From the NCBI GenBank assembly GCA_946403855.1, contig CAMJBH010000005.1:52010-116009 (forward strand): a stretch of DNA of 64,000 nucleotides. Reading direction: 5' to 3'. Position numbers and translations under genes: made by a program. Every line of letters begins with the position of its first letter. Within the stretch, counting starts at the first letter, position 1. The notes beneath the pieces are model-generated. The model had not been told where the DNA came from and searched no databases. It saw nothing but the letters and a program-made list of their open reading frames with translations. Positions 45,463-54,201 of this stretch are shown one piece after another. Source of the DNA: an uncultured Bacteroidales bacterium (lineage in GTDB: Bacteria; Bacteroidota; Bacteroidia; Bacteroidales; UBA932).

Positions 45463-45681
45463 TTAAGAATTGTTTCTGTTGTAGAAGATTTTGCGGATGG
45501 TATGGCCGTCCAGGACGCGCTGCGGGCGCTTTCTGCCCTCTGTGCGCACGTCAAAGGTGAACATGCCCGCCGCCTCATAGTTGTAGAGGGTCTGGCGGCA
45601 GATACCCAGAATCTTGCAAATCTCTGTCACGGGGTAGATGCCCCAGAGGTCGAAGTCTGCGGGCAGGGAAGAGACCATCAT
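45463..45681 (-). CDS. HTH DNA-binding protein (MerR/excisionase-like)
   Basis: YPVTEICKILGICRQTLYNYEAAGMF. Confidence 0.65.
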   Translation of the reverse strand: MMVSSLPADFDLWGIYPVTEICKILGICRQTLYNYEAAGMFTFDVRTEGRKRPQRVLDGHTIRKIFYNRNNS

Positions 45682-45926
45682 AGCGCCTGCCCTCCACCTA
45701 CGATGATGAGGGGCTTGCGCCCGTTGGTCTTGTAGATGCCCCTCTTGATGAGGATGCCCTTCACGCCCACCTCGGTCAAGCCGTTGGACGTGGCGATGGT
45801 GGCGATGAGCCGGTGAGGGGCCACGTCCGGGTGCTGCCGGTAAGCGTCAAGGAACTCTGCACAGATGCGGTCCTGCCGCTCGTCGGTCGCCCGCTGTGCC
45901 GGGGTTCTCAAATCAATGTTGCTCAT
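45678..45926 (-). CDS. Small phage DNA-binding-like protein
   Basis: MSNIDLRTPAQRATDERQDRICAEFLDAYRQHPDVAPHRLIATIATSNGLTEVGVKGILIKRG. Confidence 0.55.
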   Translation of the reverse strand: MSNIDLRTPAQRATDERQDRICAEFLDAYRQHPDVAPHRLIATIATSNGLTEVGVKGILIKRGIYKTNGRKPLIIVGGGQAL

Positions 45927-46016
45927 ATAGTGATGCGTTTTAAGGTTCGTAAAAAGGGGCCGCAAAACTTGCCTGAAAAGACGGCCCCGGTAGGGTTTTG
46001 AAGAAGATGGCGGCGA

Positions 46017-46193
46017 CTAACCGCAGGCAGTTTCAAGTCTCTCTTCGCGCTCTCTCTCGGCCCGCTCTTCGCAAGCGTCCAGATAGGCGTTATAGTCGGC
46101 TTCTTCGTCGTAGTCGTCATCGAAGGCCGGGTCCTGGGGATGGATGCCAAAATTCTTACTTCGCCAAGGTTTCATGGGTTGGTACGGTTTCAT
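46017..46193 (-). CDS. Small acidic hypothetical protein
   Basis: MKPYQPMKPWRSKNFGIHPQDPAFDDDYDEEADYNAYLDACEERAERERE. Confidence 0.4.
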   Translation of the reverse strand: MKPYQPMKPWRSKNFGIHPQDPAFDDDYDEEADYNAYLDACEERAEREREERLETACG

Positions 46194-46311
46194 TGGGTTT
46201 TGCCGGGCTGTACATCGGCGGCGTGCTGCCGCCGGTGTACCTTGCCCGCATTTCTTCGCGCATACGCAAGTAGTCGCGCTTGAGCTCTTCAAATGCTTCT
46301 TTACTCATCAT
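46156..46311 (-). CDS. Small hypothetical protein
   Basis: MMSKEAFEELKRDYLRMREEMRARYTGGSTPPMYSPAKPNETVPTHETLAK. Confidence 0.4.
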   Translation of the reverse strand: MMSKEAFEELKRDYLRMREEMRARYTGGSTPPMYSPAKPNETVPTHETLAK

Positions 46312-46492
46312 TGCCTGAACGCATTGCGAGCCACATAATGCAGCATATTGCAGCCGTGAACAGATGCCAGTAGGCACCTTTGATGATTACGCCGGCCAGA
46401 CTGCCGCACATGAGAACGAACCAGAAGCCGGCAAGGCCCTTGTTCAATTTCTGGTCGAAGTTTTCGACCGGGTTTGCATTTGTTTTTTTCAT
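46301..46492 (-). CDS. Small membrane protein
   Basis: 63 aa with two hydrophobic segments. Confidence 0.45.
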   Translation of the reverse strand: MKKTNANPVENFDQKLNKGLAGFWFVLMCGSLAGVIIKGAYWHLFTAAICCIMWLAMRSGNDE

Positions 46493-46496
46493 GGGG

Positions 46497-46820
46497 CTAT
46501 CGGTTTAAGACGTTAGCGAGTTTGAAGCATCTGAAATCTTGCACCTCTGTGTCAAAATAGACCTGCACGGTGGGGTTTTTCAGCCGCCGGTCGTTGCCGT
46601 CGGGCTTCACCGGCATAAGGTCAGGGTTGAGGGTCCCGTAGGCTTCGCGCAAGCTGCCATCGACTTTCTGATAGTAGAACTTGACGATACCTTTGAACAG
46701 CTTCACTTTGAGCTTGAAAACCTGCCAGGCTTGTTTCAGGGCCTCTGCGAGGGTGAACCCGTTGCGCTTGACAAACTGCCAGGCGAGGGTCATAATGGTG
46801 CGTAAATCGGTCTTTTTCAT
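46497..46820 (-). CDS. Hypothetical phage protein
   Basis: 107-aa ORF, operon-consistent. Confidence 0.5.
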   Translation of the reverse strand: MKKTDLRTIMTLAWQFVKRNGFTLAEALKQAWQVFKLKVKLFKGIVKFYYQKVDGSLREAYGTLNPDLMPVKPDGNDRRLKNPTVQVYFDTEVQDFRCFKLANVLNR

Positions 46821-46838
46821 CTTCTTATTATTTAGGGG

Positions 46839-47072
46839 TTAGTCTTCTATCGTTTCGAGCTCTTTTTGCAGCTTTTCAAGGGCGCAAAAGACTTTGTACG
46901 CATTGCGCTGTATCTTCTTGCCTGTTTCGCTGTTGTAGGCTTCTTTTACCTCTTGAAGGGTAGAGAATGAAAGAGCGTGAAAACCTTTGCTGTTTTCGTG
47001 AGCGATACGCAGGTGTTCGAGCATCTTGCTGTAATCGCTTTTGACTGCATCTAAATAGGTGTTGTGTGCCAT
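46839..47072 (-). CDS. Hypothetical phage early protein
   Basis: 77-aa ORF, first leftward gene opposite the repressor. Confidence 0.5.
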   Translation of the reverse strand: MAHNTYLDAVKSDYSKMLEHLRIAHENSKGFHALSFSTLQEVKEAYNSETGKKIQRNAYKVFCALEKLQKELETIED

Positions 47073-47204
47073 CTTCTTAATTTTTTATTGTCGCTGTTTT
47101 TAACTATCTTTGAAGCGAGTTTCAAAACCTGTTGCAAAAGTAAACAAAAGTTTTCAAACGTGCAAACATTTTTTGAAAAAGTTTGCAGAAAGTTTTTTAC
47201 AATT

Positions 47205-47624
47205 ATGTATGTAAATGTAAGTCAGCGATTTATCGAGGCTGTTAATTTCTTGATTGATAGCAGGCATCTGCGCAATCAAGCGGAATTGACTGCACAGCTG
47301 GGCCTCTCAAAGGGCTATGTCTCGCAAATTGTGACGGGGAAAAGGGAACCGAGTGAGCAGATAGTTCGCAAATTTGCAAACCAATATCCTGAAATTAACA
47401 TCGCCTGGCTCTTGACCGGCGAAGGGGAAATGCTAACTGAAAAAACCAAAAATCAGACGGTCATTGAAAACAACCACGGAACTGCCATCAATGGGGACGG
47501 CGCTGTAATCCATCCAAAGGAAGAGAGCCCAGATATCGTGAAAAGGATGCAGGACCAGATAGATGAACTGCTGTCCCAGAACAGAACGCTGCTTAATATA
47601 GTTGACAGATTAACCTCCAAATAG
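47205..47624 (+). CDS. CI-like HTH phage repressor
   Basis: RNQAELTAQLGLSKGYVSQIVTGKREPSEQIVRKFANQYPEINIAWLLTGEGEML; divergent from the early operon. Confidence 0.85.
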   Translation: MYVNVSQRFIEAVNFLIDSRHLRNQAELTAQLGLSKGYVSQIVTGKREPSEQIVRKFANQYPEINIAWLLTGEGEMLTEKTKNQTVIENNHGTAINGDGAVIHPKEESPDIVKRMQDQIDELLSQNRTLLNIVDRLTSK

Positions 47625-47625
47625 A

Positions 47626-48129
47626 ATGAAGAAAGTATTATTATTCGCTCTCGCGGCGATTCTCTCCTTATCCGCCAGCGCCCAATTCGTGCGCCACACC
47701 CAGGATTGCGGAGACATCAAGGCGAATGATGGCGTTACTTGCAGCTTTGGAATTATTGAGGACACAGATATTCTTGATGGAACCAAAACAGGATTTGTAA
47801 GATTCATCAGCACCTCGACGCGCTCCGCCGGCGGCGGGACCATACAATACGAGGACCTCGGGGCACTTATCCAGACATTGCGCTACGCGAAGGAAAACCC
47901 GCCAAAAAGAGGTGACGATGAAACGACAAGGATTTTCTTCCGAACTGATGAATTGCAGGTAGTCTGCGAATATGCTTATGGAAGCCATCCTGAAAATTAT
48001 GTAGAGATGTCCGAAATTGCGCCTACGGCCGGAATAGCCACGCAAATACCGTGGTCTCGCCTCGATGAGTTAATTTCCATGCTGGAGAAATGCAAGGGCA
48101 TTCTGGACGTTCACTGCGCTGGAAACTGA
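47626..48129 (+). CDS. Secreted hypothetical protein (candidate prophage moron)
   Basis: MKKVLLFALAAILSLSASAQ signal peptide; directly follows the repressor. Confidence 0.65.
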   Translation: MKKVLLFALAAILSLSASAQFVRHTQDCGDIKANDGVTCSFGIIEDTDILDGTKTGFVRFISTSTRSAGGGTIQYEDLGALIQTLRYAKENPPKRGDDETTRIFFRTDELQVVCEYAYGSHPENYVEMSEIAPTAGIATQIPWSRLDELISMLEKCKGILDVHCAGN

Positions 48130-48223
48130 CATGAAAAGAGGCCCACACGTGCAAAAGACGTGCAAGCCTCCGTAAAAATATACAAGTTTAACCGATGATA
48201 ATCCTCTGATTCCGAATTGGTTC

Positions 48224-48297
48224 GGTCCGGTAGCTCAGTTGGATAGAGCAACAGCCTTCTAAGCTGTGGGTCTTGGGTTCGAGTCCCAACGGAATCA
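48224..48297 (+). tRNA. tRNA-Arg (TCT), acceptor stem partly mispaired
   Basis: GCTC-AGTTGGATA-GAGC, ACAGC-CTTCTAA-GCTGT and TTGGG-TTCGAGT-CCCAA arms are perfect; acceptor GGTCCGG/CGGAATC has mismatches. Confidence 0.85.
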
Positions 48298-48304
48298 CGC
48301 TTCC

Positions 48305-48330
48305 AAGCCACCCGCAATGGTGGCTTTTTG
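48305..48330 (+). terminator. Rho-independent terminator after tRNA-Arg
   Basis: AAGCCACC-CGCAAT-GGTGGCTT followed by TTTG. Confidence 0.75.
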
Positions 48331-48337
48331 TAGTACT

Positions 48338-48973
48338 ATGGCAGACAATTATCTGGAAAAACGCGAGGAGGCTCTCCGTACGGCGGGGCGCACAGTACTT
48401 CGCCGCAACACACCTTCTCTTGATACCCTGCTGCTGAGAAACCGCAGCCACAGAGGTTTCGACAAAACCTACGTCGTGGCCATGCGGCAACTGGAGGCCA
48501 TTGTGTCCGTCAACAACAAGATTCCGTCTGGCCGCAACGCACAAGAGCTGCGCTTCAAGCTTCTCGACGCCCGCACAGGCGGCGCAGACTTCTGCCGCTT
48601 CCTGCATTTGGGAGGCTTCCTGCCTGAGCTGCATCTGCCATCGCCTGGCACTGAGCCGCAAGCTTTCATTATAGTGTGCAGCACCGTGCCTGAGTCGCCA
48701 ACCATCGACATCGACCTGGGGATTTCCCTGCAGAGCATGGCGCTCAAAGCCGTGGAAATAGGGCTTAACGCACTGATAGTCCGTGCATTCGACCACGCTC
48801 AAGTACAGCAGGCACTGGGCCTGAGTCTGGAACCTCTGGCCGTGCTGGCTATCGGAAAGGGCACAGACAAAATCGAACTCGTGGATGTTACGGAAGGTTC
48901 CGATCTGAAATACTACCGCCAGGACGGAGTTCACTTCGTCCCCAAAATCCGCATCGAGGATCTGCTGCTGTAA
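48338..48973 (+). CDS. Nitroreductase family protein
   Basis: MADNYLEKREE...LLRNRSHRGFDKTYVV...QLEAIVSVNNKIPSGRNAQELRF. Confidence 0.8.
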   Translation: MADNYLEKREEALRTAGRTVLRRNTPSLDTLLLRNRSHRGFDKTYVVAMRQLEAIVSVNNKIPSGRNAQELRFKLLDARTGGADFCRFLHLGGFLPELHLPSPGTEPQAFIIVCSTVPESPTIDIDLGISLQSMALKAVEIGLNALIVRAFDHAQVQQALGLSLEPLAVLAIGKGTDKIELVDVTEGSDLKYYRQDGVHFVPKIRIEDLLL

Positions 48974-49148
48974 AGCTCCGGCCGCTGAGCCGCTGTCTCA
49001 TGGTAAGAAATTGTAAATAAAACCGTTACAAATAAAAACGATAAAAGGCCTCTCTGCTCCGCTTCGCTAAGATTTTGAAGGGTGCAAAGGTAGTTAAAGA
49101 TTTTTGTATATTTGTATCGTAATTGGTTACAAACCTAATCCAATATTT

Positions 49149-50639
49149 ATGAGCAATTATTTCTATGACATGCTCCCGAAGGAAGAATTCGAAAGGATTC
49201 CCTACCTTCCCACAATGGGAGAATTCGTGGACTGGTTCACGAAAGAGTATGCCGAGCTTCCGGCAATTTCCGATCAAGTAAACACAATTACCTACAAAGA
49301 GCTTGGAGAGCGCGTTGCGCGCCGCAGGGCCTTCCTGGAGGGCCTCGGACTGCCGAAGGGTGCACATATCGCAATATTCGACAAAAACAGCCAGGATGCG
49401 ATAGAGATGTTCCTGGCGGTCACTTCCGCCGGCTACGTGGCAATGAACTTCCCTGCCGCCCTGCCCGAACCAGCAGTGGTCGGTTCCTGCATGAAATTCG
49501 ACGTGTCCGCCATCATGGTGCGTGACGAATTCATGCCCCTTACCGCCAAGCTTCAGGGCGTCAAAGTCTGCCCCGTAAATTCCATCGCCGACACCCAGGC
49601 TCCCAGCACCAAGGTCGATCCCGACAGCCCAGCTGCGATATTCTTCACCGGAGGCACCACCGGAGCTCCCAAGGGCGCCGTTCTGAGCCACAGGGCCCTC
49701 ATGAGAGGTAACTACAATGCCATCTTCAAGCCCGGCAAGGTCATAGGCGTACACCGCTACATTGCCATACTCCCTCTGAGCCACGTGTTCGGCCTCATCG
49801 CAGGCACCATGGGATGCTTCTACACCGGCAACCTCATCTTCACATGCGAGGACATGAAGGCCACCATAGGCAAACTCCCTATGCTCAAGCCCACCTTGCT
49901 TGTCATCGTGCCCGGCGTGTGCGACATCCTGGCAGGTCTCTGCAAGATGTACGGCCCGCAATTCCTGGGCGGCAACCTGCGTCTCATCATTTCCGGAGCA
50001 GCCAACGTGCCCCCGAGGCTAGTTGACATCTTCACCAAGATGGGCGTCGAGTTCTGCTTCGGCTACGGCCTCACCGAGACCGCCAACCTCACTTCCGCCA
50101 ACGCAGACGCCATCACCCACCCCACATCCATCGGCAAAATCTATCCCGGCCAGCAGACCAAAGTCGTGGACGGCGAGCTCTGGGTCAAGGGTGACAATGT
50201 GTTCTCCGGATACTACAAAGACCCTCAGAGGACTGCCGAGGCCTTCAGCGAGGACGGCTGGTTCCGCACCGGCGACCTGGTGCGCTTCGACGAGGACGGC
50301 TTCCTGTACATCACCGGACGCATCAAGAACCTCATCATCCTGGCCAACGGCGAGAACGTTAGCCCCGAGTCGCTCGAGGAGCCTTTCTACGCCGACCCTT
50401 GCGTGCGTGACGCCATGGTCAAGGAGGACGATCTGAACGGTCACAAGGTTATTGCTGTTGAAATTCTGCCCTTCGCTCCTGCATTCGACGGCAAGAGCCC
50501 CGAAGAGATCCATGACTACATGAGCAAGCTGGTGGACAAGATCAACGCCACCCTGCCCTCTACCCACAGAATTATGAAGATGACCGTACGCACCGAGGAC
50601 TTCAAGCGTACCGGCAGCATGAAAGTGGCCCGCGTATGA
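49149..50639 (+). CDS. AMP-binding acyl-CoA/acyl-ACP synthetase
   Basis: PAAIFFTGGTTGAPKGAVLSH, FCFGYGLTETANLTS, GWFRTGDLVRFDEDGFLYITGRIKNLIILANGENVSPE. Confidence 0.92.
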   Translation: MSNYFYDMLPKEEFERIPYLPTMGEFVDWFTKEYAELPAISDQVNTITYKELGERVARRRAFLEGLGLPKGAHIAIFDKNSQDAIEMFLAVTSAGYVAMNFPAALPEPAVVGSCMKFDVSAIMVRDEFMPLTAKLQGVKVCPVNSIADTQAPSTKVDPDSPAAIFFTGGTTGAPKGAVLSHRALMRGNYNAIFKPGKVIGVHRYIAILPLSHVFGLIAGTMGCFYTGNLIFTCEDMKATIGKLPMLKPTLLVIVPGVCDILAGLCKMYGPQFLGGNLRLIISGAANVPPRLVDIFTKMGVEFCFGYGLTETANLTSANADAITHPTSIGKIYPGQQTKVVDGELWVKGDNVFSGYYKDPQRTAEAFSEDGWFRTGDLVRFDEDGFLYITGRIKNLIILANGENVSPESLEEPFYADPCVRDAMVKEDDLNGHKVIAVEILPFAPAFDGKSPEEIHDYMSKLVDKINATLPSTHRIMKMTVRTEDFKRTGSMKVARV

Positions 50640-50875
50640 GCAGAGAAGAAGTTTTCGAAGGCCTCAAGGAATTGATTGCCGGAATGCGTCCGCAGACGGA
50701 CCTTAGCAAAGTGACTTATAATACCGAGCTCGTGCGTGAGCTCGGTATTGACTCGCTGTTCATGATTCTCCTTTCGCTTGCTGTGGAGGAGAAGTTCAAG
50801 ATGAGATTCCCCGACGGCCAGGCTGCTCCTACCACCGTAGGAGAGGTCTGCGACACCGTGCTCGCACAGCAATAG
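50636..50875 (+). CDS. Acyl carrier protein
   Basis: 79 aa with ELGIDSLFMILL phosphopantetheine site. Confidence 0.88.
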   Translation: MSREEVFEGLKELIAGMRPQTDLSKVTYNTELVRELGIDSLFMILLSLAVEEKFKMRFPDGQAAPTTVGEVCDTVLAQQ

Positions 50876-50885
50876 CATTGTGCTA

Positions 50886-50959
50886 TAATAGTGATAAAAT
50901 AAACTCCGGGCCCCTTTTCCCATGTTTTACGGGGCCCGGAGTTTATTTTATCACTATTA
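50886..50959. terminator. Bidirectional terminator, 29-bp perfect inverted repeat
   Basis: TAATAGTGATAAAATAAACTCCGGGCCCC / GGGGCCCGGAGTTTATTTTATCACTATTA between convergent genes. Confidence 0.85.
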
Positions 50960-50962
50960 ATA

Positions 50963-52093
50963 CTACAGTTCCTTGACGTAGCTGCGGCGGCGCTGATAGG
51001 GCACAGGATCGTAGCCGGCGAAGAGCGACTGCACCTTGTGATTCTCTTCCAGCTGAGGATTTAGAAGCATCCGCTTAATTCCCAAGCGGATGTAATTTTC
51101 GTGCAGATGCTTGAACATCAGCAGCGCAGCGCCCTTGGCCTGATACTCCGGGAGCACTCCTATGAGGAGCGCCTCCACGGTGTCGTTGTGCCTTAGGGAC
51201 TTGAGTATCGGTATCCAGCCGAACGGGAAGATACGGCCTTTGGCCTTGCGCACTGCGGCTGAGATATGCGGCATGGTGACAGTGAAGCCCACCAGCTCGT
51301 CCTTGTCGTTGACGGCAAAAGCCACAAGGTCTTTGTTGAGCACCGGCACGTACTGCTTCACATAGCCGTCTATCTGCTCTTCCGACAGTTTGGAGTATTC
51401 GTACAGAGGGGCGAACGCTTCGTTGAGCACATGGAACATCTCCCTGCCGCGCTTGGCCATCTTGCCGAGGGTATTAGCCGTGTAGATATGCACGCCGTAG
51501 CGCTTCTCCACAAGGTCAGCATACTGAAGCATGGGCGGAAGCTCCGTGGGCAGGTTTATCATTCGCTGGGTCCAGTCCACGTCTTTGGTGAAGCCCAGGC
51601 GCTCCAGATACTCCCCGTAGTATGGATAATTATATATGACCGTAAAGGGGCTTTCGTTTTCAAATCCTTCGACAAGCAGGCCCTCGCGGTCCATGTCGGT
51701 AAAGCCCAGTGGGCCCTTTATCTTTTCGGCTCCATTAGCTTTGCCCCATTCTATAACCTTATCAATCAGAGCTTTGGCCACTTCGAAATCTTCCACGAAA
51801 TCTATCCACCCAAAGCGCACCGTATGCTCGTTCCACTTCTTGTCGGCATTGTGGTTTATGATAGCTGCAACACGTCCCAGAACTTTACCGCCGGGAGAAA
51901 CTGCCAGGTACAGCTCGCGCTCGCAGAAGGCCAGCGACGGATTGTCAGGACCGAGAGACTTAAGTTCGTCATCTTCAAAAGCCGGGACCCATTTATCACA
52001 ATCTTTGTAAAGGTCTATAGGGAATTGAATGAACTGCCGAAGCATTTTTTTGCCCTGAACGGGCACGATTTCAATAGGTTTAGTATTTTTCAT
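50963..52093 (-). CDS. GNAT-family N-acyltransferase-like protein
   Basis: 376 aa; VEALLIGVLPEYQAKGAALLMFKHLHENYIRLGIKRMLLNPQLEENHKVQSLFAGY. Confidence 0.75.
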   Translation of the reverse strand: MKNTKPIEIVPVQGKKMLRQFIQFPIDLYKDCDKWVPAFEDDELKSLGPDNPSLAFCERELYLAVSPGGKVLGRVAAIINHNADKKWNEHTVRFGWIDFVEDFEVAKALIDKVIEWGKANGAEKIKGPLGFTDMDREGLLVEGFENESPFTVIYNYPYYGEYLERLGFTKDVDWTQRMINLPTELPPMLQYADLVEKRYGVHIYTANTLGKMAKRGREMFHVLNEAFAPLYEYSKLSEEQIDGYVKQYVPVLNKDLVAFAVNDKDELVGFTVTMPHISAAVRKAKGRIFPFGWIPILKSLRHNDTVEALLIGVLPEYQAKGAALLMFKHLHENYIRLGIKRMLLNPQLEENHKVQSLFAGYDPVPYQRRRSYVKEL

Positions 52094-52105
52094 CTTTTAA
52101 CTTCC

Positions 52106-52177
52106 AAACTGCGTCGGGTCCCCCTCCGGGGGCCTTTTTCCATATTATAGCCCCTGGAGGGGGACCCGCCGCAGTTT
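52106..52177. repeat. Large imperfect palindrome between divergent genes
   Basis: AAACTGCGTCGGGTCCCCCTCCGGGGGC ... GCCCCTGGAGGGGGACCCGCCGCAGTTT; two arm mismatches. Confidence 0.8.
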
Positions 52178-52227
52178 TTAACAATACGGCTTACAAAAAT
52201 ACTAAAAAAGATGTATTTTTGTACAAC

Positions 52228-53676
52228 ATGAAGACTTTAACCATCATAGGAGCCGGTATTTCCGGCCTGATATGCGGTATCTACGCCCAAAGATCGGGCT
52301 TTCAAACCATAATTCTCGAAAAAGCCGGAAATCCCGGAGGAATATCAACAAGTTGGAAACGCAAAGGCTACACCTTTGAGGGAGGCATCCACTGGCTCAT
52401 AGGAGCCAAGAAAGGGGTGCCCCTCAACGATATATGGACCGAAACCGGAGCCCTTCGGGACAACAATCCGGTGTTCTTCAAAGACCCCATATATACCCTC
52501 ATGGACGGCGACGTGCAGCTGGACCTGCACCGCGACCTGCGAACCCTGGCCAAGTTTGCGCCCGAAGACCGCATACCGCTGGCAATCATGCGCTTCCACG
52601 TGTGGTGCTTCACCTTCTTCCACTCCCCCGTCCAAGACATAGGCGGCCTCAGGGTCCGCCACCCCAGGAAGTTTTCGCTCATGGAATTCATAAAAATGGG
52701 ACCGGCTGTTCTGCTAACCCCCTGGCTGATGAGTTTCTCGGCACGCACCTACATCAAGCGCTTCCGCAATCCGCACTTGCGCCGGCTGCTCGAAGCCGTC
52801 GTGGACCCGGAAATCAACGCCCTGTCGCTCATCTACACGCTGAGCTCCTTCACCAGCGGCGACAGCGGATACCCCGAAGGAGGGTCGCTCCGCATGGCGC
52901 AGAACATGGCAGATACGTTCGTTTCGCTGGGAGGACAGATTCTCTACCGCAATCCGGCGCTCGAGCTCTCGCAGGACGGCGTCCGCACCGCAGATGGCAC
53001 GCTCAAGAGCGACGCAGTGGTAATCTCCATGGATGCCCGTACAGCCATAGACAAACTTTTCAATCCCCGTCTGGAGGCGCCCTGGGCCACCCGAATGCGC
53101 CGAAAGCTGCGCACCGCCCAGTGCATGTTCATAGCACTCGGGATCCGTGCCGACCTTGCCGGACGCCCGCGCTGCATGCAGATAATCCCCAAGGAGACCC
53201 TGCACGCCGGCGGACTGGAATTCGGGGCCCTCACCGTAAACAACTACTCACGCGACACAGAATATGCACCCGAAGGATGCACTGTGCTTACCTGCATCCT
53301 GGCCGGACCTTCCTACGGATTCTGGAAAAACGCACGGGAGCAAGGCCGCTACCGGGAACTCAAACAAAAGACCACGGACGACTTTATCCGCATCCTGGAG
53401 CAGACGCTTCCTGAGATTTCCGGCAAAGTGGAAGTTACCGACATGGCTACTCCCCTCACCTACGAGCGGTACTGCGACACCCATGAAGGCAGTTACATGA
53501 GCGAATGGCGCCCTTGGCACTTCTGCGCCAACGCCCCCATACGCATACGCAAAGGACTGTATTTCACGGGTCAGCGCACAGCCTTCTCCGGAGGCCTCCC
53601 GGTGGCCGCCGAGACAGGGCGCCGTACGGCGCAGACACTTTGCAAAGACTTCGACGCCGAGTTTATCAGCCTTTGA
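52228..53676 (+). CDS. FAD-dependent oxidoreductase (CrtI/retinol saturase-like)
   Basis: TLTIIGAGISGLICGIYAQRSGFQTIILEKAGNPGGISTSW and C-terminal GLYFTGQRTAFSGGLPVAAETGR. Confidence 0.85.
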   Translation: MKTLTIIGAGISGLICGIYAQRSGFQTIILEKAGNPGGISTSWKRKGYTFEGGIHWLIGAKKGVPLNDIWTETGALRDNNPVFFKDPIYTLMDGDVQLDLHRDLRTLAKFAPEDRIPLAIMRFHVWCFTFFHSPVQDIGGLRVRHPRKFSLMEFIKMGPAVLLTPWLMSFSARTYIKRFRNPHLRRLLEAVVDPEINALSLIYTLSSFTSGDSGYPEGGSLRMAQNMADTFVSLGGQILYRNPALELSQDGVRTADGTLKSDAVVISMDARTAIDKLFNPRLEAPWATRMRRKLRTAQCMFIALGIRADLAGRPRCMQIIPKETLHAGGLEFGALTVNNYSRDTEYAPEGCTVLTCILAGPSYGFWKNAREQGRYRELKQKTTDDFIRILEQTLPEISGKVEVTDMATPLTYERYCDTHEGSYMSEWRPWHFCANAPIRIRKGLYFTGQRTAFSGGLPVAAETGRRTAQTLCKDFDAEFISL

Positions 53677-54142
53677 ACAGAGAAATAGCCCCGAAGACGC
53701 CGAGCGATCCGAGGAGCATTATCACGCCGGCCAGCACGACACCCAGCAGCACGAAAAGCACGCTCTTCTTGAAATCCATGTTCAGGAAGCTGGCTGCCAG
53801 AGTGCCCGTCCAGGCACCTGTGCCGGGCAGCGGAATGCCAACAAACAGCAGCAGGGCCCAGTAGAGCCCGCGGCCGGCTTTGGCTTCCAGCTTACGGCCT
53901 CCTTTCTCTCCTTTCTCAAGACACCAGCGGAAGAAGCCGCCAACATACTTCTTGTCCTTGCCCCATTCCAGAATACGGCGCGCGAAAAGGAAAATAAAGG
54001 GCACAGGCACCATATTGCCCAGAACGGCAACTATATAAGAAGGCACCAGGGGCAGTCCGAAGCCCACGGCGTAGGGAATAGCGCCGCGGAGTTCCAGTAG
54101 CGGCACCATGGATATCAAGAAAACTATCAGGTACTTTTTCAT
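53666..54142 (-). CDS. Small multi-drug export family membrane protein
   Basis: ISMVPLLELRGAIPYAVGFGL and FVGIPLPGTGAWTGTLAASFL. Confidence 0.8.
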   Translation of the reverse strand: MKKYLIVFLISMVPLLELRGAIPYAVGFGLPLVPSYIVAVLGNMVPVPFIFLFARRILEWGKDKKYVGGFFRWCLEKGEKGGRKLEAKAGRGLYWALLLFVGIPLPGTGAWTGTLAASFLNMDFKKSVLFVLLGVVLAGVIMLLGSLGVFGAISLFKG

Positions 54143-54201
54143 ATCTTTTCCGGATGCAAAGGTAGTGTTTTTGAGGGAATGATTTGTTATATTTGTACGT
54201 T

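Noticed and set aside
43606-45735. 709-aa plus-strand ORF antisense to the recombination genes
   Set aside because: Shadow ORF with no plausible domain; sense genes are recognisable (YqaJ, RecT/ERF-like).
50886-50959. 29-bp inverted repeat as a possible mobile-element end or CRISPR-like unit
   Set aside because: Position between convergent genes and single hairpin form fit a bidirectional terminator.
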